Below are positions 22,709-33,453 of a stretch of DNA of 64,000 nt, in pieces; within the stretch, counting starts at the first letter, position 1, and each line of letters starts with the position of its first letter. Under the pieces are notes generated by a model. It worked only from the letters and a program-made list of their open reading frames with translations, had not been told where the DNA came from and ran no database searches. Source of the stretch: Cristatella mucedo (Eukaryota > Bryozoa > Phylactolaemata > Cristatellidae); contig WPIO01000008.1 in NCBI GenBank assembly GCA_009760855.2, forward strand, positions 9,785,001 through 9,849,000, in the 5' to 3' direction. The translations under genes and the position numbers were made by a program.

Positions 22709-23000
22709 GACCGTGCCTTTAGTTCGCGAGATTCTAAAACCTGGAATGGAACTCGCGTCCGACTGACGTCGTGCATCCTATAACTTAGCGACACTTGAAA
22801 ATGAAGCTACTGTTGCCCGCATGTTCCAAACGCCATTCAGTGGGTCTGTCGCCTGTGCATCGTCTCTTGGTGCGCTTCGTGTGCGGCGTGCTCACACTGT
22901 GCTTGTTACCCCTAACTCGCCGACACGCTTCACTTGCAGCGTAGATCGGGTGCCCTAGAAGAATAATTAGTTCACTTAGGACGCTACAGAAATGTCCTAA
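22709..23000 (+). mobile_element. Degenerate L2-A 3' fragment
   Basis: The line accgtgcctttagttcgcga ... cattcagtgggtctgt, then ctgtgcttgttacccctaac, follows the order of the L2-A C-terminus and 3' UTR, with many substitutions and small indels. An old copy. Confidence 0.55.
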
Positions 23001-23815
23001 CAGTATTACTAGTTTTTCCATTTCAACGAGATCGCAGCTGCGTTCGATGCAGCTCGAGGGGAGGCGACCTAATCGCCGCAGAAGTTCGCCATTGCAGGAG
23101 AGGTCCGCAGAGGTCCGCCATTACAAGAAAGGTCCGCCATTACAGGACGCGTTTAGCGCGTGAAGCAGACAGACGCTCGGCACGTACACTCCTAGCGGAT
23201 CGGTAATGTTTTGCTCCCCCACCCCCCCTCCCGTCGAGCCGTAAAGTACATCGGAGCAAAGTCATTGGCTCATCATTGGCAGCAGTGATGACGAGCAATA
23301 TCCGGGGCAGGGGGGCGGCAGCTGAGCCGCGACCCGAGCTCGGAGGACCATATGCTCCGGCTGGCTTTCTAGTATGACATCTGACGCTGTAAGGCGGCAT
23401 TTAGTGGAGACTAGCTGCTCGATGACGTACGCAGGGAAAAGCGAACGCTCTTTCGCTGCAGAGCTTCGCCGCACGCTAACTCGACTCGCAGGTGCTCGAG
23501 AGAGCTCGGCCGCACGCACCGACCCCGCGGCAGCGATAGCTGCACGCACGCGATGACTCCGGCGGCAGTTTGCTGCACTTCGGTGCACCGCTCCATCTCC
23601 TTGGCAACGAGTGTGCATACACAGCTGCGGCTTCCTGCCGTGCTTTCAAAGTTTCCTCCTGCGGTGTAGTGCCGTGGCGCGCAAGGACACTACCGGCGCA
23701 TGCTCTTCATTGAGCAACTAAATGACGGTGAATATGGCAACTGCAAGACTAGTTTTCAAGTCCTAGAGGTTTGAACACGTGTCTCCTTTGCTAAAAGAGC
23801 TATGATGGCTACCGG
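23001..23815. other. No feature recognised
   Basis: Includes tandem copies of aggtccgc(c/a)att near 23083-23145 (about three units) and GC-rich DNA to 23560. No supported gene. Confidence 0.35.
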
Positions 23816-23990
23816 TTGATCAACGGATGCAGAGCAAAGTTCTGATGATGACACAAAAGGCCCGCCAAGGCTTGGCTCCACCATACATAGCTGAACTGCT
23901 GCACCGGTTTCAGGTTCCTCGTGTCCTCGGGTCCTGTTCAGACAATAAATTAGCTAAAGATCGTTGGCGACAGAAGCTTCAGCTCTGCAG
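23816..23990 (+). mobile_element. L2-B LINE fragment
   Basis: Encodes SKVLMMTQKARQGLAPPYIA, ELLHRFQVPRVLGS, the L2-type C-terminal motif equivalent to FKVLSLTFRSLHSLAPAYLS but clearly a different subfamily from L2-A. Its frame runs open into the adjacent L2-A copy, making a chimeric open frame. Confidence 0.75.
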
Positions 23991-23993
23991 GTA

Positions 23994-24933
23994 TGTTATG
24001 GGCAAACCCAGTGTGATCCACAATTTGGAAAGGCTGCCGCTCAAAATTGGCTCTGCCAGCATATCTCTTGTTGAATCAGCTCGAAATCTATGTGTCATTA
24101 TCCAAAGCGACCCCTCGTTAGACGACCATATCAGCTCCACAGTCAAATCTGCCTACTTTCAGCTTCATAACATTGCTACAATTTGGGCTTGTTTAGATAT
24201 GGATACCACGTCCAAGTTGGTTCATGCGTTCGTGACATCCCGTCTCGACTTCTGCAACTCACTGCTTACTGGCCTACCAGCATGTGCGATCAGGCGATTG
24301 CAGCTGGTGCAAAACTCTGCAGCTAGGCTTGTCTGTCGTGAGCGTCGCAGCTGCCGCATTACACCACTTCTCGCCGACCTGCACTGGCTACAAGTCAAGC
24401 AACGGATTGACTTCAAGATTTTGTCGCTCACTTTTAGGTCACTTCATTCTTTGGCTCCAGCCTATCTCTCAGATATACTCCCCCATCAGGCCAAGCATCG
24501 TACCACCCGCTTTTCGGAATCCAACAGTCTACAAATACCTCGTACAAAACCTCAAATCCTTTGGAGACCATGCATTTATTTCGTATGCTCCGAAAGCCTG
24601 GAACTCCCTCCCGATCTGCGTCAGAACATCCCCTGACCTGACCACATTAAAAAAGAACTTAAAAACACACTTATTTAGGACAGCTTTTAGTGGGTCCCTG
24701 TGATTCGTCCTTGATGTGCTTATGCGTGCTGACACTGTGCATGCTGCTACTAACCTCATTTACATGCTGACTCTATGCATGTCACCCCTAACCACGTTGT
24801 TCATGTTGTTTATCAAGCATGATATTACTCACGATTCAATCGCGTTTCCCTTTGCAGCAAATGTAAAGCGCCTAGGAAGAGATTGAGTTCTCTGAGGGCG
24901 CTTTATCAAGTGCATTATAATTACTATTATTAT
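23994..24933 (+). mobile_element. L2-A LINE with complete 3' end
   Basis: Encodes VMGKPSVIHNLERLPLKIGS through SLDDHISSTVKSAYFQLHN, LVHAFVTSRLDFCNSLLTGL, LVQNSAARLVCRERRSC, SLAPAYLSDILPHQAKH. After one frameshift it continues APKAWNSLPICVRTSPDL and LKTHLFRTAFSGSL. The 3' UTR carries the (C/T)atgctgaca repeats and the hairpin gtaaagcgcctaggaagaga ... gggcgctttatcaagtgc, then (ATT)n. A good reference copy for the family 3' end. Confidence 0.93.
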
Positions 24934-24939
24934 TCACGA

Positions 24940-25060
24940 ACCAGGTCGTGGATTCGAGTCCTGCAGTGGGCAATCCTTTGTCGCTCACAGCAAGTGGCAG
25001 TGACAATCATTAAGGCTCTCTTTCTGCTGTGTAAAAGGGACCATCGAACCATTTAACCTT
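24940..25060 (+). mobile_element. SINE-B, head-truncated
   Basis: B-box-like gtggattcgagtcctgcagt followed by gggcaatcctttgtcgctca and the ggctctctttctgctgtgta end. It directly abuts the (ATT)n tail of the L2-A copy. Confidence 0.55.
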
Positions 25061-25580
25061 AAACTGTTTATTAAGAGGCAAGTAGGTAATGTCTCCAAGC
25101 TGTGCAATGTCAAGCATTAGCTTAAAAATGGCTTCTCCTGTAGAGTGAACATTGATTGGTAAAGCCAATCATAGTGAGCAGTTCAAAATATGCTTAGTAA
25201 TTAAAATCCTTAACAGTTTTTAAGACCCTTTTAGCAGGCCTATATCGGCTGCGTAAGCCTATTACCTGCACCCGAACTCCTACAATTTTTTAGCCGTTTG
25301 GTTGGGCAGGCGTTGTTGCAGCAAACCATTCACTATGTCGACCCTTAATTCGTCGCAACGAGTCGCCTAGAGAAGTTCTGTTAGTTTTAGATTACCTTAC
25401 AAAGGAGGGCTCTACTGTCGGTCGCTCGCTGAGCTAGGTATGCTTCTAAGTTTAGAATTTCCCGGAATGTATTACGGTTGTAGGACATTTCGCATCGGAC
25501 GCTTTCCACCTGGACATTTCCCTCGCCTCTGGTGGGTGGACCCTAGGACATTTCCCCCTAGACATTTACCCGGGGTAGGA
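25061..25580. other. No gene; short ggacattt-type repeats at 25485-25580
   Basis: The motif (a/g)gacattt(c/a)cc recurs at roughly 15-35-bp spacing five times just before the TA/TG microsatellite. Nothing else recognised. Confidence 0.4.
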
Positions 25581-25583
25581 CAT

Positions 25584-25619
<36 letters not shown>

Positions 25620-25661
25620 ATGCAATTATTTAATTATATTATAATGTATATATATATATAT

Positions 25662-25750
<89 letters not shown>

Positions 25751-25761
25751 TGTGTGTGTAC
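25581..25761. repeat. Compound (TA)n-(TG)n microsatellite
   Basis: (TA)n with interruptions to about 25661, then (TG)n with a short CG block to 25758. Confidence 0.95.
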
Positions 25762-25854
25762 GATCAAGTGAAGTTCACGCTCTATTAAAAAAAAATCAAC
25801 TCAGTATAACTGCAAGGATGGATGGATTGGAAGGATGGTTTCTAATGGAGCGAT

Positions 25855-25908
25855 CGGCTGCGGCAGCGGCTGCTGCGGCGGCAGCGGCGGCAGCGGCGGC
25901 AGCGGCGT
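25855..25908. repeat. (GCN)n trinucleotide repeat
   Basis: Mixed gcggca/gcggct units, read as poly-Ala in one frame on both strands. Confidence 0.85.
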
Positions 25909-26151
25909 CGATGAGCCATGGTGTTCGGTTCCGCGGGTGTTCGGTCCCGCTCGCCGCTAGGCACGTGTTCGTACCCGTCATAAAGTGGGCGCGCGCTACA
26001 GCGCGCAGCACGTTTTTGCAAATGAGCACGAAGCCTCAGAGGTCTACTGAGTATAACTTCATCCCATGAGTTCTCGTTACGCCCTAGTACGCAATAATTA
26101 AAGCGCTGAATACTAGCAAGGGGGTTTAGGCGGCGGAGGCGCAGCTCATCC

Positions 26152-26186
26152 TGAACCCTAAATCCTAAACCCTAAAACCCTAAAAC
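26152..26186. repeat. Degenerate CCCTAAA-type repeat
   Basis: gaaccctaaatcctaaaccc followed by taaaaccctaaaac: four irregular units of the CCCTAAA/CCCTAAAA kind, on a scale too short to prove telomeric origin. Confidence 0.5.
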
Positions 26187-26474
26187 ATGATAGCGAACAG
26201 CAGTATTACGACGCCCCAAGCGCAACATAGAATGACGATTACGTATATTGAGGTGATTGAGGTTGTTGAGGCGCATCGTAATCCGGTTGGTATAGCATGC
26301 CAATTGTCGAGAATTTTCCATTAAAGCAGATATTCGTCTTGAGGATGCACCAACATTTAATTATAGAAAATGCACTAACCATGGAGGTGCGGTGTCATCA
26401 ATGCTTAAAAATCTTGTACTGACTACTTATCATTGAATGTGGAATAAAATATATTAAATAAACATTAACTATTA

Positions 26475-26612
26475 AATACAATTCATTTGTATAGCGCCAT
26501 AAGAGAAGTTAATTTCTACTCAGGCGCTTTACATACGCCACGGGGCTCGAGCCCACGACTTGATCGGGGCGAGCATCTTAACCACTGGGCCAAACCAGCT
26601 CGGCATTGCTAC
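26475..26612 (-). mobile_element. SINE-A, best-preserved copy
   Basis: Minus strand: gctggtttggcccagtggtt then aagatgctcgcc (A-box region), gtcgtgggctcgagccccgt (B-box region), then the tail gtaaagcgcctgagtagaaa ... ggcgctatacaaatgaattg. The tRNA-like head (about 75 nt) is joined directly to an L2-like hairpin tail. Confidence 0.7.
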
Positions 26613-29449
26613 CATTGCTAATATTCCTTATTATTTATTTATTTACGTTGACTGTCAGACAGCATGTCCGCCGAAAGCCAGACTATGTAGTATTGGTGAT
26701 TCGTTTCAGTGAAATATTTGGCTCACTTGGAATACTGCACGAGAGAATCGGGAAAGAGAGCAGTTCTGCTCGACTTGGGGTTCGCGATTAGATGCCTGGC
26801 TCAGCTCGCTTCTGAATGACTTCCGGTCGCGTCTACTACTCGCCGCTCCGAAGAGTACGCGCCGGTTGGGCATTGAGCAACCCACCCGCACGCTCCTGCC
26901 ACCTTATCGACCCAGACGCTTAGGTCATCAGGCCGCAGCAGCCGCGGTCGTTCGCTGGCGGCAAATTGAGGTGCCAGCCCACGCTCACCCATCGCTCACC
27001 CCGTCAAGCTCTATCGGGTCTTCGGGTGCTCTACATCGAGCTCGTTCTACTCGTACTTCTGGCTCTATCGGGTCTTCGGCGGTCGCTAATCGCACCGGTT
27101 TCTCGGGCGTGTGCGAAGCATCGAATCTTGAGCGGCGAATCGTTGGCATCTGCTACACTGCTCCAGCACAAGTGTGCGATTTCTATGCCGTGCGGTAACG
27201 TCGGTAACTGCGTCAGCGAAAAACGACTCCCGTGCCTCGACGCATCCAATTACGATGACGTGCATGCGATAGCAATTACGACAAATTAGGTTCTCCCTGT
27301 GGCCGGCATGCTGACGCCAGACCGTCCTACGATCTGCGTCTAGTCCACAAGAAAGCCGGCAAGCTGACGGGAGACCCGTCAGATGCGGTCAGCGCCAAGT
27401 CCATAGCATCGCTGCGCGTAGAATTCGAACAGTGGCCCTCTCCTCCATCCGCTTTTCGGCTGCTAGGCATGCTTCCCGCTCCCCCACCCCGTGGAAGTAG
27501 CGGTTTCGCATCACCCGCTCGCATCAAGGTCACGTGCACGCGTCGACATTAGTAGTTTCGCCTCCGCTGTTGTTTCGTCACGCCGCTCTTTCACGCGGGA
27601 CCACAGCCCGCTCATCCAGCTTCTCAAAGTACGCGGCGGCAGCCCGTTGTTCAGGTGGGCAAGTCTTTGAAGGACGCGGTGAAAGGCCGCGCAGGCCCGC
27701 GGGCGCAGCCGCGAAGCAATTCCCTCCGTATGCCTGCCGGATTTGGCCCTGGGGCTCGGCGCTCGCCTTTGACGAACGAAGTCGCGAGGGCAAGAGCGCT
27801 GCGGCGCGCGCAGGCGAAGTGGCGCCCGCGATTAAGATCGGTCGGCTCCCTCAGGGCGCTGTGCAAATGAACTACACGAGGAAGACGGGCGATGCGCCGA
27901 GGAAGGCGCGGCAATAATAAAGCCGGCGGCCGCAGAAATGCGCACCCGCGCGGCGTGCGCTCGAGCACGGGGTCCTAGCCGCCGCCGGACTTCTCGATTG
28001 CGCCGATGGAGCAGACAACACGACGGCGGAAGCCTGCAGGCGGCCATCCTTCGCCTTTCGTCGAGGCGTTTCGTCGAGCTCTCGCTAACCGGTCACTCGA
28101 TCGTCGTTCCATCTTTCAACAGCAATCTGGCAACCGCGCGCGCGCGCTTCCCAGTCGTCGCCCGAAGAAGTGAGCGGGCAAAAAAGGGGCCTCTGCCGAA
28201 AGTAACGATCTCCGCCTGACATGGCGACGATGACGAGCGTTTGCTCGCCGCGGCAGCTGCAACTCTCCACTGCTGCTGCTCGGGCGTACGTTCCGCGAGC
28301 CGGCGATGGCTGCGGCGGTGGCGAGACGCCTTCACTCACAGCGACGCCGCCGCCGCCGCCGCCGCCGCCATCGGCGCTGGCCTAGCGGCGATGGCACGGA
28401 TGCTGAGCTGGGCTACGAGCTCTTTGATTGTTTTTCGGTCGCGGCTTGCGTTGCCACTGCGTGGCGCAGCGCTCGCGATGTGCCCGCTCAGCAACGTCGC
28501 GCAGCCGTGAAAACTTGCCGTTATTCGCAACCACTCCGCTCGATGGCTCTGCTCGAAGCGAGCCCAGAGAGTCAGGGCACCTAACGTCGCCGCTGCATCG
28601 CCATTTGTACGTCTCGCATCCGGTTTAGGAGTGCGGAGTCAATTTCCGGGTACGCTCTTCCTTCTTCCTGGTGCCAAGGCAGTCGCATCAGAATTTGGCA
28701 CCGTGTAGTTCCATCTAGCACCGTGTAGCTCCAGCTGCCTGCTCGGCTGCTTGCCTTTTCAGTTTGCCCTTGCTAAACGCGACATGATCGTTCCCCGGAT
28801 GACTCGGACATTGCCGATTTAGCTTACTACTTTGCCAGCCTGCAGTCCTGAAGTTGGGAGAGGGGGTTACACTATTGCAAAAAGCATAGACGAGCGTTTC
28901 GCTTGCAACTTAGCCGCATTTTAGAGTTGACATACGTAAATGACGGCGACCAAGTCTAGAGCGTGTAGATTCGCCGTTCGTGCAGCGAAAGTCATCACGG
29001 CCTAATTTCTGCGCCGCCTGAATGCGAGTGGCTTAGCCGATGGTGCAGTTCGGTAAGGGGGCCACGATAGGCGTCCGCTTTTTACTGGTGTTGATAAACG
29101 CTCCCCATAGCGAGTGCTAGCTTTTTTATATTTAAATGTTTTTGAATATCGCTACTTCAACAAATTCTCTGCTCAGAATTAAGCGGCAGAGTAGATTGCT
29201 CGCTACCGTAGCTCCAGAGGTAGCTTTTAAGTTAAATTTGAAGTTTAAAGTCCAGGCTTTGAAGCCTCGCTTCGCACGCCGCACGATAAGCATAAGCAGT
29301 CTCGACAAACCATAAAGGTAAGATTATGAGAATTATATTATTAGGTATTACATTAAATTACGATATTACCCACTATCGATAATAATATAACTATTAATAA
29401 ATAATAATACATTGTAATGCCATTATAATATTAGTTATTCTTATAAGCA
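26613..29449. other. GC-rich block 26840-28620, then AT-rich DNA; no gene resolved
   Basis: CpG-dense with a (GCC)n run at 28344-28372 and many overlapping Arg/Ala-rich frames. A 17-bp direct repeat (ctctatcgggtcttcgg) occurs at about 27010 and 27063. Sequence after 28800 is AT-rich. A promoter could lie here but no paired signals were seen. Confidence 0.3.
28344..28372. repeat. (GCC)n trinucleotide repeat
   Basis: About nine GCC units. Confidence 0.85.
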
Positions 29450-29564
29450 GTCTCGATAGGCTCAGTCGGTAGAGCAACACAGAGCGGCAATCCGAGTAGT
29501 CATTTTGCGATCGTTCCCGCCTGAGGCGATATCCTTATTCGAGGTTCAGTCCTGCGGAAGAGAC
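29450..29564 (+). tRNA. tRNA-related sequence, probably pseudogene or SINE head
   Basis: taggctcagtcggtagagca is a near-perfect tRNA D-arm/A-box. gaggttcagtcctgcgg near 29540 resembles a T-arm/B-box, and gtctc ... gagac at the ends could pair as a partial acceptor stem. The A-box to B-box distance is about 80 nt and no normal anticodon stem is evident, so a functional tRNA is unlikely unless it has an intron. Confidence 0.35.
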
Positions 29565-30002
29565 TATCAGGCTGCTCGGCGTCATAAAATTCCAAGTCTA
29601 CTTCAAGCGCTAAGGGCAGGGCGTGAAGGGTAGACTGTACGAATGCGGTTGAAATAGACAAAAGAGACCAGTCGATTAAATGAGCCACGCAGCATTCGGA
29701 TAGTCGTCGCAGTAGCACAAGAGACGCTCTCGACGCAGTGACAGTCACCTGAGTTCGCCATCGAAAGAAGCGCGAGCGCGCAGCGAGGCGATTCGTTCAC
29801 CGGCTTCGTTCGCGGCTTCGTAGGCGGATATTTGAAAATGGCGCAGGCGGACGCAACGTCGTCGTCGTCCGTCGTCCATTAGCCAGCGGCAGTTCGCGCG
29901 CTCGTGCGCAAACTGCCGCCAGTCCGCGAGCAGCAACGCGGTCTTGCGGCGGCTGCCGCTGCAAGTCGTCGCGATCTGCACGCACCGAGGCTAGGGCGCT
30001 CC
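29565..30002. other. 3' flank of the GPCR gene
   Basis: Would contain the 3' UTR of the minus-strand receptor. I found no AATAAA on that strand within this interval. Other frames are shadows. Confidence 0.3.
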
Positions 30003-31020
30003 TCAGGCCTGTCGTCGCCTGGGCGACGGCTTCATGAGAGGAGTGCCGCTGCTGCCGTCGACGACGCGCGAAGCTCTGTTGAAGACGGCGGCCCGAACTT
30101 GCGGCACCCGCAAGCCGTAGATGAACGGGTCGACGACGCCGCACAGGCACGCGAGGCAGTGCAGCGCGAGCTTGAGCAAGTGCAGCCTCTCTTTGCCCAG
30201 CACGGCCGACAGGTTCGGTATCAGACGCAAGCCGTGCAGGCTCACGTACGCCAGGTGCGGCGTCCAGAAGAGGAGAAACGCCCCCACGAGCATGGCCGTC
30301 GTGGCAGTCAGCCTCGTCCAGGCGCGCTCGGACGGCGCGGCTGCGGCGGCCGTGGCCGCCGACGACGACGAGTGCCCACGGCGCCATCTCGCCCACGAGC
30401 GAGCGAGCAGGTAGGCGTAGGCGCACACGACGACGACGAGCGCCAGGCCGGTGACGGCGGCGAGCGCCGAGTGTGCCACGCGCCGGTGCAGCCGTTGGTT
30501 CTGCTCGTGCGTCGTCCGCACGTACACCTTGAGCTGGCAGCAAAAGCGCGTCGTCCAGCTGCGGCAGTTGTCCCCGCTGCTGTGATAGGACGTCGCGACG
30601 AAGAAGACTTGCAGGAAGCCGAGAGCGAGCGCCAGCATCCAGCTCGGGAGCAGCAGCAGCAGCGCCCCCGAGCGGCCCCCGCCGCAGCCGTTGCACGGGT
30701 TCGCCACCGCCGCCGACGCGTGGCCGCTTGTCCAGTGAGGCCAGCGCAGAGCGATAACGTGGTAGACGGCCATCGTCACGATTGTGAAGAGGTTCACGTG
30801 AAAGGCGACGGTAAAAAATCCTTCGAAGAAATACTGTGAGCAATACGCATTGTCCACGAATGTGTTCTCTTCGGCACTTTTGGCGTCACCGAGTTGGTCC
30901 TGCAAGTCCAGGCGCAGGTATTGCATCGTGTAGAAGCCGACGGTCGAAATTGAGACGACGCAGTCAGCTGCGCACAGATTTAGTATGAGAGTAATGTAGG
31001 TTCTCCGCTTTCGAACGCGC
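30003..31020 (-). CDS. Class A GPCR, exon 2 (TM2 to C-terminus)
   Basis: Encodes residues 86-423 of a rhodopsin-like receptor; acceptor tttcttgtag lies just upstream (31030-31021) and the stop is at 30005-30003. TM2 (about 94-116) has the NLCAAD form of NLxxxD (Asp104). TM3 (about 148-174) ends MAVYHVIALRWP, where most receptors have DRY: Tyr171-His172-Val173 replace Asp-Arg-Tyr. Cys145 and one of Cys237/245/246 could form the TM3-loop 2 disulfide, although Cys145 is two residues further from the DRY position than usual. TM4 has Trp212, TM5 spans 266-291, TM6 has FLLFWTP (Trp337, Pro339), and TM7 ends DPFIY (382-386) instead of NPxxY. Intracellular loop 3 is Ser/Ala-rich and the tail is short and basic. 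It acts at the cell membrane; ligand and subfamily are unknown. A 348-codon frame and a 311-codon plus frame here are shadows. Confidence 0.92.
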
Positions 31021-31366
31021 CTACAAGAAAGCGCGACGTCGTATCAGCAGCACTCTCGGTCTCTCTGACGCAGTCCCAGCTCTATTCCACGACGCGCCCG
31101 AAGCCGCGATAGAGCCTTTTCGTCAAACTGTTGGCCCCAGAGATTGCCAACAAAGCACAGCCATATTGTGAACTTAAATTTATGACATGTACATGGAACA
31201 TTGCTCACTCTCTGTAGCGATATGTCTGTAGTCAGATTCATATAACGTAAAGCACTAGTGGTCACGAGAGAGAGAGAGAGAGAGAGAGAGCGTGTGCGCA
31301 TGTGTGTGTGTGCGCGCGCGTGCGTGCGTGCGCTAGCGTGCGTGCGTGTGTGTGTGTGCGTGTGTG

Positions 31367-31416
<50 letters not shown>

Positions 31417-32711
31417 TGTGTCTGAGATGAGAGAGCCAGAGAGGCAAGAGAAAGAGAGAGAGAGAGAGAGATGAGAGAGAGACAGGAGAAAGAAGGAGAG
31501 TAAGAGAGAAGTGAAAGAGATACACGAGAGATACAGTGACGAGAGATACGGAGACGAAAGAAACGAGAGAGAGAGAGAGAGTGTGTGAAAGAGATGAGAT
31601 GGAGGGACGAGGAAGAGAGTAAGAGGTGAGAGAGGAGATGTTTTAGAGACGAATGAGACGGGAGAGATAGGGAGAAAGATAGAGAAACGATAGATAGTGA
31701 GATAGAAAGAGAGAGAGAGAGAGACGAAATAGAGACGAGAGAGAGACAAACGAGGGTAACACGAAGGCAGTCGAGCGATTCGTCGTTTGGTCAGGTCCGA
31801 GCTGGCGACTGCATTCAATTCCCAAGGAGACTACGGCAAGGGGCTTCTTCAAAACTAAAAACTTTTTGCTGTTCAACTTATCGGTTTCCGGTCGATAGTT
31901 AGGCCCTCTTTGGAACAAAGGCGGTCAGAGCAAAATGCGAAGCCGTCGGATTATTGAGCGGCAGGCAGTCGGCAAGGATCGCCCGTGAGCATTAGAAGCG
32001 CAGCCGACGGGATGAAGCATTTGTCGCTTCGGCAGCGCATTCCGATTGAGCAGCACTTGGCACCGACTGCGTCCACGAACTTCCGACGTCTTGATGACGG
32101 CATCAATATTTCTAGCTAAGAAAGTCGAGCGCGCAGAGAGGGCTTGAGCGGGGAGTGCGCATCGGTCCGCATGAGTCAAAGACTCGCACGGCGACGGCGC
32201 CGCCGACTAAGGTGGCAGGAGAAGCGGGTGCGATCGGCGGCGGCGAGGATATTCGATAGCCGGTAGCAGATTTCTGCAGCGCATTCTATGCGTTTGCCGT
32301 CGCATTTAAAACGAATTCACGTTCTGAGGGGGAGCAAGTCCGGTTGAGGGGAAAATATCGAGCAAGATCCGTGCTGCTGTGCGGTAACCAAGCGTTTACG
32401 TATAAGTGTACAGCACTCAGGGCTGGTTAAAGTTTTCGAAGTCTGTATAAGCCTTTTACAACTCAGGGAATGCGTATTTTAATCGCAAGCGGCCAAATCT
32501 TTCAACCTCATCGGCGGGTGAAGGGATAGAAACTCGCGCGCTGGCGAGTCGAGCGCTCCGCGGAGAGCTCTCTTGCGCACAAGCAGCACCCGCTTAGTCT
32601 TAGCCGCTAGCAGAGTCACAAAACGAGCGGGCGATCGTAATTATTCGCCGAAGCGCCGTGAGATATAAGCGAGCTCAGCTCCCCAGTGCATCGTGGACTT
32701 GGTTGCTGTAC
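31021..32711 (-). other. GPCR intron, phase 2, microsatellite-rich
   Basis: Donor ATCAG|GTACAG (32716-32706) and acceptor gctttcttgtag (ending 31021). Splicing makes AG+G (Arg85) and keeps the frame. The intron holds (GA)n and (GT)n arrays at 31266-31745; no other gene is seen in it. Confidence 0.85.
31266..31745. repeat. (GA)n/(GT)n compound repeat
   Basis: (GA)n at 31266-31290, GT/GC-rich to 31367, pure (GA)n at 31371-31412, then degenerate purine-rich sequence. Lies inside the GPCR intron. Confidence 0.9.
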
Positions 32712-32965
32712 CTGATAATGGCGAAGAAGACAACCATAGAGAAGGCGACTGCAATTCCCGACAGTGCGAAGCAGACGCCATACATGACCTTGACCCAAAA
32801 AGTCAGGTTGACTTCAGTCGCCTTTAAGGTCAAGCCCACGTCTACGCTCTTGGTTTTCAAGTCGGCGGCGGAGTAAGATGGCGACCAACTGCTGTCTGGA
32901 CTGTCAAAGCAGGGAGTTGACAGCTGAGACATGTCGATGGATCCAGACCAGACTTGCTGGGACAT
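32712..32965 (-). CDS. Class A GPCR, exon 1 (N-terminus and TM1)
   Basis: Encodes residues 1-84 plus two bases of Arg85. The start chosen is ATG 32965-32963 (MSQQVWSGSIDMSQ): it is the first ATG after the predicted transcription start, and a TGA lies in frame upstream at about 33009. A GTG 18 bases upstream is not a credible eukaryotic start. The extracellular N-terminus (1-57) is Ser/Thr/Asp-rich, has one Cys (19) and an N-glycosylation site NLT (53-55), and shows no signal peptide, as is usual for class A receptors. TM1 spans about 58-83 (VKVMYGVCFALSGIAVAF then SMVVFFAII). A second possible start is Met12. The donor follows Ile84 in phase 2. Without splicing the frame stops 12 codons later, so the intron is needed for a functional receptor. 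Confidence 0.88.
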
Positions 32966-33083
32966 GTCTGCTCCACCCGACACGGCTCGATGCGATGACG
33001 GTCGTCACAGCCAAACTGTGGCGGCCCTGTCGCGATGCTGTATTCCTTAAAGAATAACTACAGATGAAGATAACAGCGTGTTG

Positions 33084-33089
33084 TTTATA
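33084..33089 (-). promoter_or_regulatory. TATA box of the GPCR gene
   Basis: gcagTATAAAcaac on the minus strand. Transcription is expected to start about 30 nt downstream (near 33060), giving an ATG-free 5' UTR of about 94 nt before the receptor start codon. Confidence 0.6.
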
Positions 33090-33100
33090 CTGCGCATTAC

Positions 33101-33146
33101 GCTACTGCTGCTGCTGTTGCTGCTGCTGTTGCTGCTGCTGCTGCTA
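33101..33146. repeat. (CTG)n/(CTGTTG)n repeat next to the GPCR promoter
   Basis: tgctgctgctgttgctgctg continuing to 33146, about 12 bp upstream of the TATA box. Confidence 0.9.
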
Positions 33147-33359
33147 CGTCAGTAAGAATAACCCTCGCACGCACGCTGTCGCTGGACCAGCCACCTCCAC
33201 TACAGCTCAGGTCGCTCGACAGACCAGCAATAATTGAGCGACAGTAGAGTGATGCGCGTTCGCGCATCAGCACATTATTGTAATCTATTTACCGCGATCT
33301 CGCGGGAAACCCTACCGATTACCGTTGCACCTATGCGGTATCGTGCCATAGAAATCCAT

Positions 33360-33366
33360 TATATAA
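33360..33366 (+). promoter_or_regulatory. TATA-like element, plus strand
   Basis: TATATAA. A start about 30 nt downstream would be near 33390; the first ATG after that is 33454. Confidence 0.35.
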
Positions 33367-33453
33367 TTAACAAATGGATATCCATTCCTCGAGAATCGAG
33401 AAAGGTCATTGTTTCTGGGTTTTTTGCTGAGCGCCCTGGGAATTTCGTGAGCA

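Noticed and set aside
27534-28620. Several 70-127 codon frames in a GC-rich region
   Set aside because: Mutually overlapping, dominated by Arg/Ala, no splice or domain evidence.
29797-30843. 348-codon minus frame and 311-codon plus frame over the GPCR
   Set aside because: Arg/Ala-rich, without domains; the alternative frame encodes clear transmembrane helices and receptor motifs.
32981-32983. GTG codon 18 bases upstream of the chosen GPCR start
   Set aside because: Non-ATG initiation is not needed; ATG at 32965 is the first after the predicted transcription start.
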